NCBI GenBank assembly: GCA_910579685.1
Contig: CAJTVN010000003.1
Coordinates: 62,001-126,000, forward strand
Reading direction: 5' to 3'
Source: an uncultured Lachnospiraceae bacterium
Lineage (GTDB): Bacteria > Bacillota > Clostridia > Lachnospirales > Lachnospiraceae
DNA length: 64,000 bases
A model generated the notes under the pieces. The model had not been told where the DNA came from. It ran no database searches and saw nothing but the letters and a program-made list of their open reading frames with translations. Made by a program: the position numbers and the translations under genes. Shown one piece after another: positions 35,414 through 42,990 of this stretch (position 1 is the stretch's first letter; each line of letters starts with the position of its first letter).

Positions 35414-36499
35414 TTATAAATCCTCCGCAGAAAATTCCTCCCTGTCCCCGCAGAGCACAATCTCCTTGCGGATCGGACAGCCTCCCATGCAGTGTTCCCT
35501 GATCCCGCACTCCGGACAGGCAGATCTTAAGATATTCCGAAATGCCTCGAATGCCTGACCGTTCCAGGCCTCCTTTATCGTATGGGTCCTCAGATCCACG
35601 CACCAGCGCATTTCCTCGCTGTCAAAGCTGCAGGGCAGCATTTTCATATCCGGGGTAATATAGGCAGACCATCTGCCTCCCTCACAGGTATCAATGCTGT
35701 TGAGGCTGATTTTCCTTGTGAAATTAAGCAGGCCGGGTATGGTGCAGGAATCAAATCCTATTTTGTAAAAATGCCTTCGGCATTCCACCAGCTCGAAGAA
35801 CTTTTTCACCCTTTTGTCCTCACTTGACAGGACATTGCTCTCCCGGCCAAGACCAACCGGCTTGTGAAGCAGAAAAATCACCGCATTGATTCCCCGGGGA
35901 AAATCATCCTTTTTCAGTCTGCTGACCGCCTCACCGATGGTATCATTGCTGAGCACATAGTGGATGTTCGTTTTTACCTTCGCCCGCAGCAGCAGCTCTA
36001 CCGCTCTCAGCGTATACGGACTGCGATACCAGCTGACCGCCACAGCCCCGCAGTATTCACTGCACACTCCGGCAATCTGTTCATTGAACCCGAACCCTGA
36101 CGAGGTGAAATTTGGCACGATTCCGTTATCACGGCACAGTTTCAATATCTCCTTAAAGTTTTCGTGCTGGTCGGGATCCCCTCTCCCTCCCAGCGCAAAC
36201 TGATAAGTTTTCCCCTTACACTGTTTCACAATGCTCCTGAAATCGTCCAGCCTCATATTAGGCTGCTGGATGTTCGGCCCATTCTGGTAGCACTGGACTT
36301 TTGCCAACATACATCTGCCGCTCATCCCATGAATACAGTGTCCCATGATTCCCACGTCAATCAGCTCGGGAAACTCCGACATAAATGGATCCACTCCGGT
36401 ATCGCACCCCTTTTCGATTACACCGCTTCGATAATAAAACCCCGTCCTTTCATCAAATCCGGAGGTAAATTTTCCCGTATGATCCACTCTTTTTTTCAT
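35414..36499 (-). CDS. radical SAM/SPASM enzyme with atypical cluster motif
   Basis: About 361 residues; ATG start five bases after AGAGGTGG (a GTG nine bases earlier is possible). Near residue 55 (GTG numbering) Cys 58, 66 and 73 form C-X7-C-X6-C instead of the classical CX3CX2C. Immediately after come the SAM-binding segment YQFALGGRGDP, in place of GGEP, and FTSSGFG. The C-terminus has a SPASM domain: DTCEGGR, then ACPECGIREHCMGGC (CX2CX5CX3C), then a last Cys in IVLCGD. SPASM enzymes mostly modify ribosomal peptides. The gene starts a few bases after the FVTNSSSSSF protein gene, its probable substrate by inference. Confidence 0.88.
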   Translation of the reverse strand: MKKRVDHTGKFTSGFDERTGFYYRSGVIEKGCDTGVDPFMSEFPELIDVGIMGHCIHGMSGRCMLAKVQCYQNGPNIQQPNMRLDDFRSIVKQCKGKTYQFALGGRGDPDQHENFKEILKLCRDNGIVPNFTSSGFGFNEQIAGVCSEYCGAVAVSWYRSPYTLRAVELLLRAKVKTNIHYVLSNDTIGEAVSRLKKDDFPRGINAVIFLLHKPVGLGRESNVLSSEDKRVKKFFELVECRRHFYKIGFDSCTIPGLLNFTRKISLNSIDTCEGGRWSAYITPDMKMLPCSFDSEEMRWCVDLRTHTIKEAWNGQAFEAFRNILRSACPECGIREHCMGGCPIRKEIVLCGDREEFSAEDL

Positions 36500-36510
36500 A
36501 GCGGCCACCT

Positions 36511-36876
36511 CTAATAGTCAAGAGAGGTGTCGATACCCGTAAAATTCTCCTGATCGGCCTTCTCTATGGCATCCCACAGGTCATGATACAGGTCCGCCAT
36601 ATGATACTCACACTCCTCAAAGCTGACCCAGCCATGGTAAATGTCCTTTCCCTCCTCAAGCGCCTTGCAGATTTCCTCACGATAGTCCTCGCTCAGATAA
36701 TTCTCCTCTATAAATCTGTCCACATCCTTCTTGTCGGTCAACACGCTTTCGCCAAACATGTTCTCCTCCACAAACCTGACCACTGCCTCCTTCTGCTTCT
36801 CCGTCAGCTGCGCTTTTCTGGCGATGATAAAACTGCTGCTGCTTGAATTCGTGACAAAATCGGTTCTTATTTTCAT
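36511..36876 (-). CDS. small protein with N-terminal FVTNSSSSSF motif, candidate radical SAM substrate
   Basis: A 121-residue soluble, acidic protein starting after GGGAGGAGGATTAC. It begins MKIRTDFVTNSSSSSFIIAR, with a run of five Ser. The rest is charged and helical (KQKEAVVRFVEENMF, DVDRFIEENYL, REEICKALEEGKDIYHGW) and matches no family I can name. I recall this N-terminal motif from unrelated uncharacterised bacterial proteins, which would suggest a shared recognition or modification tag; that memory cannot be checked here. The radical SAM gene follows almost immediately, as for precursor-maturase pairs. A regulated promoter lies upstream. Confidence 0.8.
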   Translation of the reverse strand: MKIRTDFVTNSSSSSFIIARKAQLTEKQKEAVVRFVEENMFGESVLTDKKDVDRFIEENYLSEDYREEICKALEEGKDIYHGWVSFEECEYHMADLYHDLWDAIEKADQENFTGIDTSLDY

Positions 36877-36911
36877 CCGTAATCCTCCTCCCTGCTATTC
36901 TGGTATCTACC

Positions 36912-36958
36912 ATTTTAGAGAAAGCGGAAGGATTTGTCATTGAATTCAAAATTCAATG
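36912..36958 (-). promoter_or_regulatory. promoter and palindromic operator of the radical SAM operon
   Basis: On the minus strand ATGACA (36935-36940) and TAAAAT (36912-36917) are 17 bases apart. A perfect inverted repeat, CATTGAATT and AATTCAATG around a three-base centre (36938-36958), overlaps the -35. A repressor bound there would block the promoter; the XRE protein encoded upstream is the obvious candidate. Confidence 0.6.
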
Positions 36959-36978
36959 CATGATGTTCCAGGCACTTG

Positions 36979-37293
36979 TCACAATAGTGCCCCGGATGAA
37001 TTTCCGCAAAGCCGCATATAATAAAGGAACATTCTCTTCTTTCGGGTATCGGGCAGAACAAAATCCTGCCGCCTGCTGCCGACTACCATCTCGTCTATTT
37101 TTACACGAAAGAGCCCGGCCAGGGCATACAGATTATCAATAGACGGCACATTGACCCCTTCCAGCCACCGATATACCGTCTGGACGCAGGACAAAGAAAG
37201 ATATTTCTGGATATCCCTGGGGGTCAGCCCTTTTGCCCGCATCAGATATTTCAGCCTTCTTCCGGTTCTCTCCTTATCAATCATTGGAAACAT
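36979..37293 (-). CDS. XRE-family transcriptional regulator
   Basis: A 104-residue protein starting after GGGAGGACGG. A helix-turn-helix spans about residues 9-65 (RRLKYLMRAKGLTPRDIQKYL, then CVQTVYRWLEGVNVPSIDNLYALAGLF). The C-terminal 35 residues are basic and of unknown function. It lies upstream of the FVTNSSSSSF/radical SAM operon on the same strand. It may repress that operon through the palindrome at 36938-36958, or the divergent DUF2975 unit. Both are inferences from position. Confidence 0.9.
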   Translation of the reverse strand: MFPMIDKERTGRRLKYLMRAKGLTPRDIQKYLSLSCVQTVYRWLEGVNVPSIDNLYALAGLFRVKIDEMVVGSRRQDFVLPDTRKKRMFLYYMRLCGNSSGALL

Positions 37294-37428
37294 ATTCCGT
37301 CCTCCCTTCTAACTCTTTCTGCCGCACTCAAACTCTTTAAAATTCATTTTATCATATTTCAACAAATGCTTCTACTTGATTTAATCAAAATATGACTTTT
37401 CCCTATTTTTCCCTTATTATTGATTCAT

Positions 37429-37463
37429 AATAAATATTTATTGTTTAACAATAAATATTTATT
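37429..37463. promoter_or_regulatory. tandem 14-base palindromes overlapping a -35 box
   Basis: The perfect palindrome AATAAATATTTATT occurs twice (37429-37442 and 37450-37463), exactly 21 bases apart, two helical turns. ATTGTT and AACAAT between them form a third inverted repeat. The second palindrome runs into the TTGACA of the promoter. Cooperative repression by an HTH protein is expected. Confidence 0.65.
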
Positions 37464-37490
37464 GACAATCGATTTTCTATGTGATAAATT
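37462..37490 (+). promoter_or_regulatory. promoter of the DUF2975-XRE-DUF4173 unit
   Basis: TTGACA (37462-37467), 17 bases, TAAATT (37485-37490). The DUF2975 start follows about 65 bases later. Confidence 0.75.
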
Positions 37491-37554
37491 TAGAGGCAGG
37501 AAAAAGGACTCATGTCAAAACGTCTGAAAAGACACAGCGCAAAGGGAGGAAGAT

Positions 37555-38001
37555 ATGAAAGACCGACTGACCGTACTTACAAAAGGCATTCTGGATTTTA
37601 TGTTCTATGCCGGCATCATCACGACTGCGGCCGTGCCCTTCATTATCCGGTTTTATGGAAGATACAACCGCTATTTTGGAGAAAACATATGGGAATTGTC
37701 ATTGATTTTTATCCTGTCAGGAGTCTTCGCCGTCCTTATCATAGGCGAACTGCGCAGAATCTTCAAAACCGTGCTGAACGGAAACTGCTTTATTATGGAA
37801 AACGTAAAGAGCCTGCGCAAAATGGGAACCTACAGTTTTTTTATCGCAGTTATCACCTGCTGCCGGCTTTTTCTCTATCTGACTCCGGCAGTGCTGATCG
37901 TAATCCTGGTCTTTGTGATTGCCGGCCTTTTCAGCAAGGTCCTGTCCCAGGTATTTGAAAAGGCCGTCACCTACAAACAGGAAAACGACCTGACTATCTG
38001 A
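37555..38001 (+). CDS. DUF2975 membrane protein
   Basis: A 148-residue protein starting after AAGGGAGGAAGAT. Four hydrophobic helices (LDFMFYAGIITTAAVPFII, LSLIFILSGVFAVLIIG, FFIAVITCCRLFLYL, AVLIVILVFVIAGLF) and the conserved ETVL-like segment FKTVLNGNCFIMENVKSLRKMG define DUF2975. Such proteins are encoded next to small YozG-like XRE regulators, as here, with a 15-base gap. They may work as membrane anti-regulators, but no function is established. Confidence 0.88.
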   Translation: MKDRLTVLTKGILDFMFYAGIITTAAVPFIIRFYGRYNRYFGENIWELSLIFILSGVFAVLIIGELRRIFKTVLNGNCFIMENVKSLRKMGTYSFFIAVITCCRLFLYLTPAVLIVILVFVIAGLFSKVLSQVFEKAVTYKQENDLTI

Positions 38002-38016
38002 CCGGAGGAAACGCTT

Positions 38017-38238
38017 ATGTCAATCAAAATCAATTTGGACGTGGAAATGGCCAGGCAGAAAAAGGGGCTTACGGAGCTTGCAAACGAAGTGGATATCACC
38101 CTTGCCAATCTTTCCATTCTGAAAAATAACAAGGCAAAGGCCGTGCGCTTTTCCACCCTGGACGCAATCTGCAGGGCGCTCCACTGTCAGCCCGGCGATA
38201 TCCTGGAATACGTGGAGGATTCCGAGGCCGAACTTTGA
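38017..38238 (+). CDS. YozG-like XRE transcriptional regulator
   Basis: A 73-residue protein that is almost only a helix-turn-helix: INLDVEMARQKKGLTELANEVDI, LANLSILKNNKAKAVRFSTL and LDAICRALHCQPGDILEY. It starts after CGGAGGAAACGCTT. This compact type normally pairs with a DUF2975 membrane protein, encoded directly upstream. It is a good candidate to bind the tandem AT-rich palindromes before the operon and so regulate itself. Confidence 0.93.
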   Translation: MSIKINLDVEMARQKKGLTELANEVDITLANLSILKNNKAKAVRFSTLDAICRALHCQPGDILEYVEDSEAEL

Positions 38239-38317
38239 ATAACGCAGTTCCAACCGCAAAATTCAAAAAACCTGCCGCCAAACTGCTGCAATAAAATTTT
38301 TAAAGGAGATTTTTGTT

Positions 38318-39904
38318 ATGGATCCTGAAATAATTACCAAAACCGATGTCATTATCACGGAAGGAGAAACACGGCGCAAACCCAATCCCCTTTTTCCCTT
38401 CATGGGAATCGGGAGCCTGATTTACGCTTTTTTCTATACGCTGTTTTTATACAGAAATAATTCGGGACTTACCTACCCTTTTTTCGTAGGCGGAACCTGC
38501 TTGTTTTTCTTCTTCTATTTGAAAAAGTGCGGGCTTACCGCCAAAAAATTTACCGTATTTATCACCGTTAGCCTGATTCTGCTTGGAATCTCCACCTGCC
38601 TTACGGATTCCTGGATCCTGATCTTTTTCAACAAGACCGTAATCTTCTGCCTGTTCTTCTACCTGATGCTTCACAATCTGTATGAGGACAGAAGCTGGGA
38701 TCTGGCCAAATATACCGGAGCCATCCTTACAGTTGTCTTTTCAAGCTTTCTGCACCTGCTGCGCCCCTTCACGGATTTCGCCGCATTTCGAAACGCCGGG
38801 AAAGAGCGGGAAACGGAAAGAAACAACAATACCAGATATATATTCCTCGGAATTCTGATCGCCTTACCTCTTTTATCGGTCATTCTGGCGCTCCTTGCCA
38901 GTGCCGACGCCGTGTTCCGAAAGATGCTGGTCAGTCTCTCCCTGTTCCGTCCGGATCTGGAAGACCATATATGGGGAATCGGCTTTCTCTTTCTGTTTGC
39001 CTTCTTTGCATCCTACAGCATCATGAGCCGGATATCCGACCACAATCTGAAAGAGGAGACTGCCCGCAGACAGACGGCGGAGCCCGTGACCGGGATTACC
39101 TTTACCGGTCTGATTTCCGTGGTTTACCTGATTTTCTGCCTGATCCAGCTAGTCTATCTGTTCGGCGGCTTTGGCACACTGCCCACGGATTACACCTACG
39201 CCAGATATGCCAGGGAAGGATTTTTCCAACTGGTGTTCGTATGCATGATCAACCTCTCCCTTATCCTGGTCTGCACGAAGCGCTTTCGCAGGAGTCGAAT
39301 CCTGCAGGGGCTCTTAAGCTTTATCTGTCTGTGCACTTATATCATGATTGCCTCAAGCGCATACCGGATGCTTCTCTATATTCAGATGTATTACCTGACC
39401 TTCCTGCGGATCTTCGTGCTGTGGGCCCTGCTTGTAATTTTCTTCCTGATCACAGGAGCGCTCTTTACCATACACAGGCAGGATTTCCCGCTTGTCAAAT
39501 ACTGTCTGACTGCCGTGACCGTTCTTTACCTGGGCTTTTCCTTTTCCCATCCGGATTACTGGATCGCCAGATACAATCTGAACCACAGCACTGCGGGCCA
39601 GGAAGGAATCCAGGAGCGTCCCTTCAAAGATTACAATTATCTGATGCAGCTTTCCCTGGATGCGGCCCCGGTGATTTTCCAGAAGGCGGATGAATTAGGA
39701 TACGGGGGCAGCGAAAGCCAGTACTGGTTTTCCAGCTATGCCTCCCGGATCGTCCTTGCCAGCTGCCGGGACAACAATTTTGTACGGACATCCGAAGAAA
39801 AGCTTCCGAACAGGACGTCCATCCGGAGCTTTAATCTCTCCAGATGGACAGCGTACAATGCTTATACCGATTATTACCGGAAATACAAAGGGTTTGCCGA
39901 CTGA
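38318..39904 (+). CDS. DUF4173 polytopic membrane protein
   Basis: A 528-residue protein with about eleven predicted membrane helices and a soluble C-terminal tail of about 100 residues ending RWTAYNAYTDYYRKYKGFAD. The sequence around TDWILIFFNKTVIFCLFFYL-like helix 3 and the charged loop after LLRPFTDF agrees with DUF4173/DUF4153. It starts after AAAGGAG, 79 bases after the small XRE gene, and probably shares its promoter. The family has no established function. Confidence 0.85.
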   Translation: MDPEIITKTDVIITEGETRRKPNPLFPFMGIGSLIYAFFYTLFLYRNNSGLTYPFFVGGTCLFFFFYLKKCGLTAKKFTVFITVSLILLGISTCLTDSWILIFFNKTVIFCLFFYLMLHNLYEDRSWDLAKYTGAILTVVFSSFLHLLRPFTDFAAFRNAGKERETERNNNTRYIFLGILIALPLLSVILALLASADAVFRKMLVSLSLFRPDLEDHIWGIGFLFLFAFFASYSIMSRISDHNLKEETARRQTAEPVTGITFTGLISVVYLIFCLIQLVYLFGGFGTLPTDYTYARYAREGFFQLVFVCMINLSLILVCTKRFRRSRILQGLLSFICLCTYIMIASSAYRMLLYIQMYYLTFLRIFVLWALLVIFFLITGALFTIHRQDFPLVKYCLTAVTVLYLGFSFSHPDYWIARYNLNHSTAGQEGIQERPFKDYNYLMQLSLDAAPVIFQKADELGYGGSESQYWFSSYASRIVLASCRDNNFVRTSEEKLPNRTSIRSFNLSRWTAYNAYTDYYRKYKGFAD

Positions 39905-39910
39905 CGGCTC

Positions 39911-41434
39911 TCACAATGTGACAATCCTTGTGGCGGTATGCTCCATAAACATCCTGTCATGCTCCACCAGGATCATGGAGGGTCTGAATTTTAAGATCAG
40001 CTCCTCGATCTGCATCCTGGAAAAAACATCAATAAAATTCAGCGGTTCATCCCAGATATAAAGATGCGCCTGCCTGCACAGGCTCCCTGCCAGAAGAACT
40101 TTTTTCTTCTGGCCGCCGCTGTAATCCTCAATCCTTTTTTCGAACTGAAGCCTTGGAAAGTCAAGCTTGCGAAGGAGTGACAGAAAAAGCGTAAGGTCGA
40201 TCCCGTTCTCAGCCGCATATTCTCTTATGGTTCCGTGAAGCATGGAGGTGTCCTGGCTGCAGTAGGAGATCACCAGCTGACCCGGAATCTCAATCTTCCC
40301 CTTTTTCAGAACCGGGCCCCCCGCTCCCGGATCCGCCGGTCCGCACTGCGCCGCCTCCAGAATTGCCCGGATAACGCTGGACTTTCCACAGCCGTTTCTC
40401 CCTTTCAGAAAAACCCTCTCCCCCTGCCTTACCTCCAGGTGAAAACCGCTTATCACGTCCTTATCCGCATAGGAAAGGGTACAGTCCTCCATAATGACCA
40501 GTTTCTCCTTATAATGCCGCAGGGGAAGCAGCTTCAAATCCTCCACCGTTTCCAGATCCTTTAAAAGAGACTCTTTCTCATCAATCTCCCTCTGCTGTCT
40601 GCGTTCCAGGTTTTTGCGGCGCATCTGCATCCGCCTCGATTTTTCCCCGATATAAGCCCTCGCATCTATACTTTTTTCACGGTTCTGCGCCCCCTTGCCG
40701 ATCTTGGTGGACTCCACATGCTCTGCCCACTGAAACTTCTGTCTGGCGGATTCCGTAAGCCTCTTGATGTCCTTTTTCAGCCGCTCATTCTCCGCAAGCT
40801 CGCAGGAATCCCTCTTCTGCTTATTCTCCCACCAGGAGCTGAAATTTCCCTGCTGCACCTCGATGGTTTCCCGGTTGATCACCAGCACATGATCCACGCA
40901 GCCGTCCATAAAGTTTCTGTCATGGGACACTAGGATAAATCCTTTCTTCTTATTCAGATATTCCTTTAAGATTTCTCTGGATTCCATATCCAGGTGGTTT
41001 GTCGGCTCGTCAATCAGCAGGAAATGATTTTCCCTGGAAAAGAGAAGGGCCAGCATCACCTTTGTCTGCTCCCCGTTGCTCAGGGTCGTAAACGGACGGT
41101 ACAAAACTTCCGTGTCCACCTGAAGAAACCCAAGCTCCCTGCACAGAATCCAGAATTCATAATCCGCATCAATTTCCTCAATGATATCAATGGTATTCCT
41201 GTTCCTGTCCTTAACTTCAAACGGAAAATAATCAAAAACCACGGATGCGCTGATACATCCCCTGTACTCGTACTTTTTCATCAGCAAATTCAGAAAAGTG
41301 GTCTTTCCTTTCCCGTTTCTTCCGATAAATCCCAGCTTCCAGTCGGTGTCGATCTGAAAGGACGCCTCCTCAAAAATATTGTCATAGCTTCCCTCATAAT
41401 AAAAAGTAAGATTATTTACACTGATCTGTGACAT
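39911..41434 (-). CDS. ABC-F ribosomal protection protein (Lsa-like)
   Basis: About 507 residues, starting at the ATG seven bases after GAGGAGG. Two ATPase domains have no membrane helices: the first with LGFIGRNGKGKTTF, LSNGEQTK and FLLIDEPTNHLD, the second with FLKGRNGCGKSSV, YSGGQKKK and YIWDEPLNFID. A basic interdomain linker rich in Arg and Lys (residues about 190-290) would reach the peptidyl-transferase centre. The N-terminus ISVNNLTFYYEGSYDNIFEEASF closely matches Lsa proteins, which displace lincosamides, pleuromutilins and streptogramin A. Expression is probably induced by antibiotics through the upstream leader peptide and terminator. Actual resistance is not proven by sequence. 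Confidence 0.92.
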   Translation of the reverse strand: MSQISVNNLTFYYEGSYDNIFEEASFQIDTDWKLGFIGRNGKGKTTFLNLLMKKYEYRGCISASVVFDYFPFEVKDRNRNTIDIIEEIDADYEFWILCRELGFLQVDTEVLYRPFTTLSNGEQTKVMLALLFSRENHFLLIDEPTNHLDMESREILKEYLNKKKGFILVSHDRNFMDGCVDHVLVINRETIEVQQGNFSSWWENKQKRDSCELAENERLKKDIKRLTESARQKFQWAEHVESTKIGKGAQNREKSIDARAYIGEKSRRMQMRRKNLERRQQREIDEKESLLKDLETVEDLKLLPLRHYKEKLVIMEDCTLSYADKDVISGFHLEVRQGERVFLKGRNGCGKSSVIRAILEAAQCGPADPGAGGPVLKKGKIEIPGQLVISYCSQDTSMLHGTIREYAAENGIDLTLFLSLLRKLDFPRLQFEKRIEDYSGGQKKKVLLAGSLCRQAHLYIWDEPLNFIDVFSRMQIEELILKFRPSMILVEHDRMFMEHTATRIVTL

Positions 41435-41575
41435 ATGCATTCCTCCTCGTCCGGTCTTCTGCCGACCGCAGACTTCCACATGCGGCCGGCGCAATCGAGC
41501 AGGAAAGACTTTTTCCCGCCCGCCGTGCTGCCCGTGCGCCGCCTTGGCGGCATATTTCCTTTGCGCGGGTCTGCA

Positions 41576-41609
41576 CATAAAAAGGTGCAGAAGAAAAGCT
41601 CTGCACCTT
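41576..41609 (-). terminator. attenuator terminator in the ABC-F leader
   Basis: AAGGTGCAGA (41582-41591) pairs with TCTGCACCTT (41600-41609); on the minus strand the stem is followed by TTTTT. It lies about 100 bases after the leader peptide and 140 before the ABC-F start, so it can only be an intrinsic stop inside the mRNA leader. Confidence 0.85.
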
Positions 41610-41706
41610 AAATGATCCGTTTCCACTCCGAAAAGGAATTTATAATAACAAAAAATATATAAAATGAGTCAGATGTCCTTCTTCTACACACAACCTATTA
41701 AATTAG

Positions 41707-41730
41707 TTATCTGGTAGAAAAACGATACAT
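41707..41730 (-). CDS. seven-residue leader peptide of the ABC-F attenuator
   Basis: ATG eight bases after AAAGGG opens a frame encoding MYRFSTR and stops at TAA. It lies between the promoter and the attenuator terminator of the ABC-F gene. Ribosomes stalled here by an antibiotic would alter RNA folding and prevent termination, as established for several ABC-F and Erm genes. The peptide itself is inferred from layout. Confidence 0.6.
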   Translation of the reverse strand: MYRFSTR

Positions 41731-41776
41731 CCTCACATCCCTTTCTCTTAAACTCTGTTACTTATACATTTTTTAT

Positions 41777-41806
41777 AAAATAGCACAGACACCGCCCGGT
41801 TGTCAA
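41777..41806 (-). promoter_or_regulatory. promoter of the ABC-F leader transcript
   Basis: On the minus strand TTGACA (41801-41806) is followed after 18 bases by TATTTT (41777-41782). The mRNA leader would be about 330 bases, long enough for the leader peptide, terminator and a GC-rich structured segment (about 41440-41560). Confidence 0.65.
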
Positions 41807-41822
41807 GAGGCAATGCGCGTTT

Positions 41823-42125
41823 TCACCCCGACACGGATGGCAGGTTTCCCAGATTATTGTTTTCCGAATCATCCGGCAGGGATTTCAGATACTCGGTATC
41901 TTTTCTGTGGGCGATTCCGACTCCCCGGATCTCTCCGTCCTTTGCCATAGCCACTCCTTCTTCTTTGGATACCGTGGAGCCATCGGAAAGCTGATATCCC
42001 GTGATGCGCCCGCTGCTCTTTGTAAGGCCCACAATCTCCTTCGCATCATTTTTGGGTGTCGGAATATCATCCAGCGTGTTTCTTGCAAGAGTTTCATCCA
42101 ATAGATTTTTATCTATATTCTTCAT
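41823..42125 (-). CDS. DUF3892 protein
   Basis: A 100-residue soluble protein starting after GGAGGAAAATAGG. The central part, RITGYQLSDGSTVSKEEGVAM, then GEIRGVGIAHRKDTEYLKSLPD, is the DUF3892 core. The family is small, widespread in Firmicutes and of unknown function. It lies alone between the ABC-F leader and a lipoprotein gene; its 3' end abuts the ABC-F promoter. Confidence 0.88.
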   Translation of the reverse strand: MKNIDKNLLDETLARNTLDDIPTPKNDAKEIVGLTKSSGRITGYQLSDGSTVSKEEGVAMAKDGEIRGVGIAHRKDTEYLKSLPDDSENNNLGNLPSVSG

Positions 42126-42253
42126 CCTATTTTCCTCCGTTTTTGTCTCGTTACATCCTTTTGGTCATTTGGCCGTTTTAATCGTCACGGCATAAAATAG
42201 AATGCACAGCCGGAGAAAAAATATTCGTTTTTGATAAGAACAAGGTCTTCTCT

Positions 42254-42297
42254 ATGAAAAAAAGACAGCCAGAACCGGATGCCGGCCCAGCTGTCTC
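42254..42297 (-). terminator. rho-independent terminator of the acidic lipoprotein gene
   Basis: On the minus strand AGACAGC and GCTGTCT form the outer stem and GGCCGG/CCGGTT the inner stem, followed by at least seven T residues. Confidence 0.85.
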
Positions 42298-42326
42298 TCT
42301 TTTGGGAACACTATTACAAAAAGTAG

Positions 42327-42719
42327 TTAATTTGCTTTTGTCTCCGTATCCGCTTCTTCCTGCGGCTCTTCGTTTTCTGCGGCATTCACATCTGCGCTGC
42401 CGTCTTCTCCCTCAGCCCCTGCTTCCGGCTCCGCATCAGCAGAATCTTCCGTATCCTCCCCTTCGGATTCTCCGGCATCTTCCGCCTCACCTGCCTCGGG
42501 AACGGTTTCATTCCCGTTTTCCTCCGCCTCAGGAGTCGCCTCCGGTTCTGCCGCCTCAGGAGTGGGCTCTGCCTCTTGCGGCGCATCCTGTGTCATGGAA
42601 TCTACTCCTTCTGTCTGCACATCATCCGCCACAGCTCCTTTGTCCTTGCCCTGGCATGCCACCATCAAAAGGCCGCATACCGCAACACCTGTCAATACCA
42701 TTGCCAATTTTTTCTTCAT
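42327..42719 (-). CDS. small, extremely acidic lipoprotein
   Basis: About 130 residues, starting at the ATG after AAGGAGGAGAAAG. The signal peptide ends with the lipobox LLMVAC, so Cys 22 is lipidated. The remaining 110 residues are low-complexity, dominated by Glu, Asp, Ala, Pro and Gly with no folded domain visible. It looks like a disordered surface protein. A strong terminator follows, so it is transcribed alone. Function is unknown. Confidence 0.82.
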   Translation of the reverse strand: MKKKLAMVLTGVAVCGLLMVACQGKDKGAVADDVQTEGVDSMTQDAPQEAEPTPEAAEPEATPEAEENGNETVPEAGEAEDAGESEGEDTEDSADAEPEAGAEGEDGSADVNAAENEEPQEEADTETKAN

Positions 42720-42990
42720 AACTTTCTCCTCCTTAAAACAAATACTTGCCAGCTTCTTTTCTGTCATATTTTTTGTCTGCTGACAATCTTTATCATAATT
42801 TGAAATTGTGACAAAACTGTGTTCATTCCCTTTACTTTTTATGAAGTTATGCTAAAAAAATTTTAAATCTCTCTGCCCCGAAGATAAACCTGTAGCCTTA
42901 CCTATAACGGTATGCTATACTTATAACAAGATGCCGCCAGCATTATAGCAAGCGACAAATCCGGCTTTTTAGAGAAAGGAACCCCATAAA

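Noticed and set aside
42254..42721. 155-residue Pro/Leu-rich open frame on the plus strand
   Set aside because: Antisense of the acidic lipoprotein, whose low-complexity codons leave the other strand open; no ribosome binding site.
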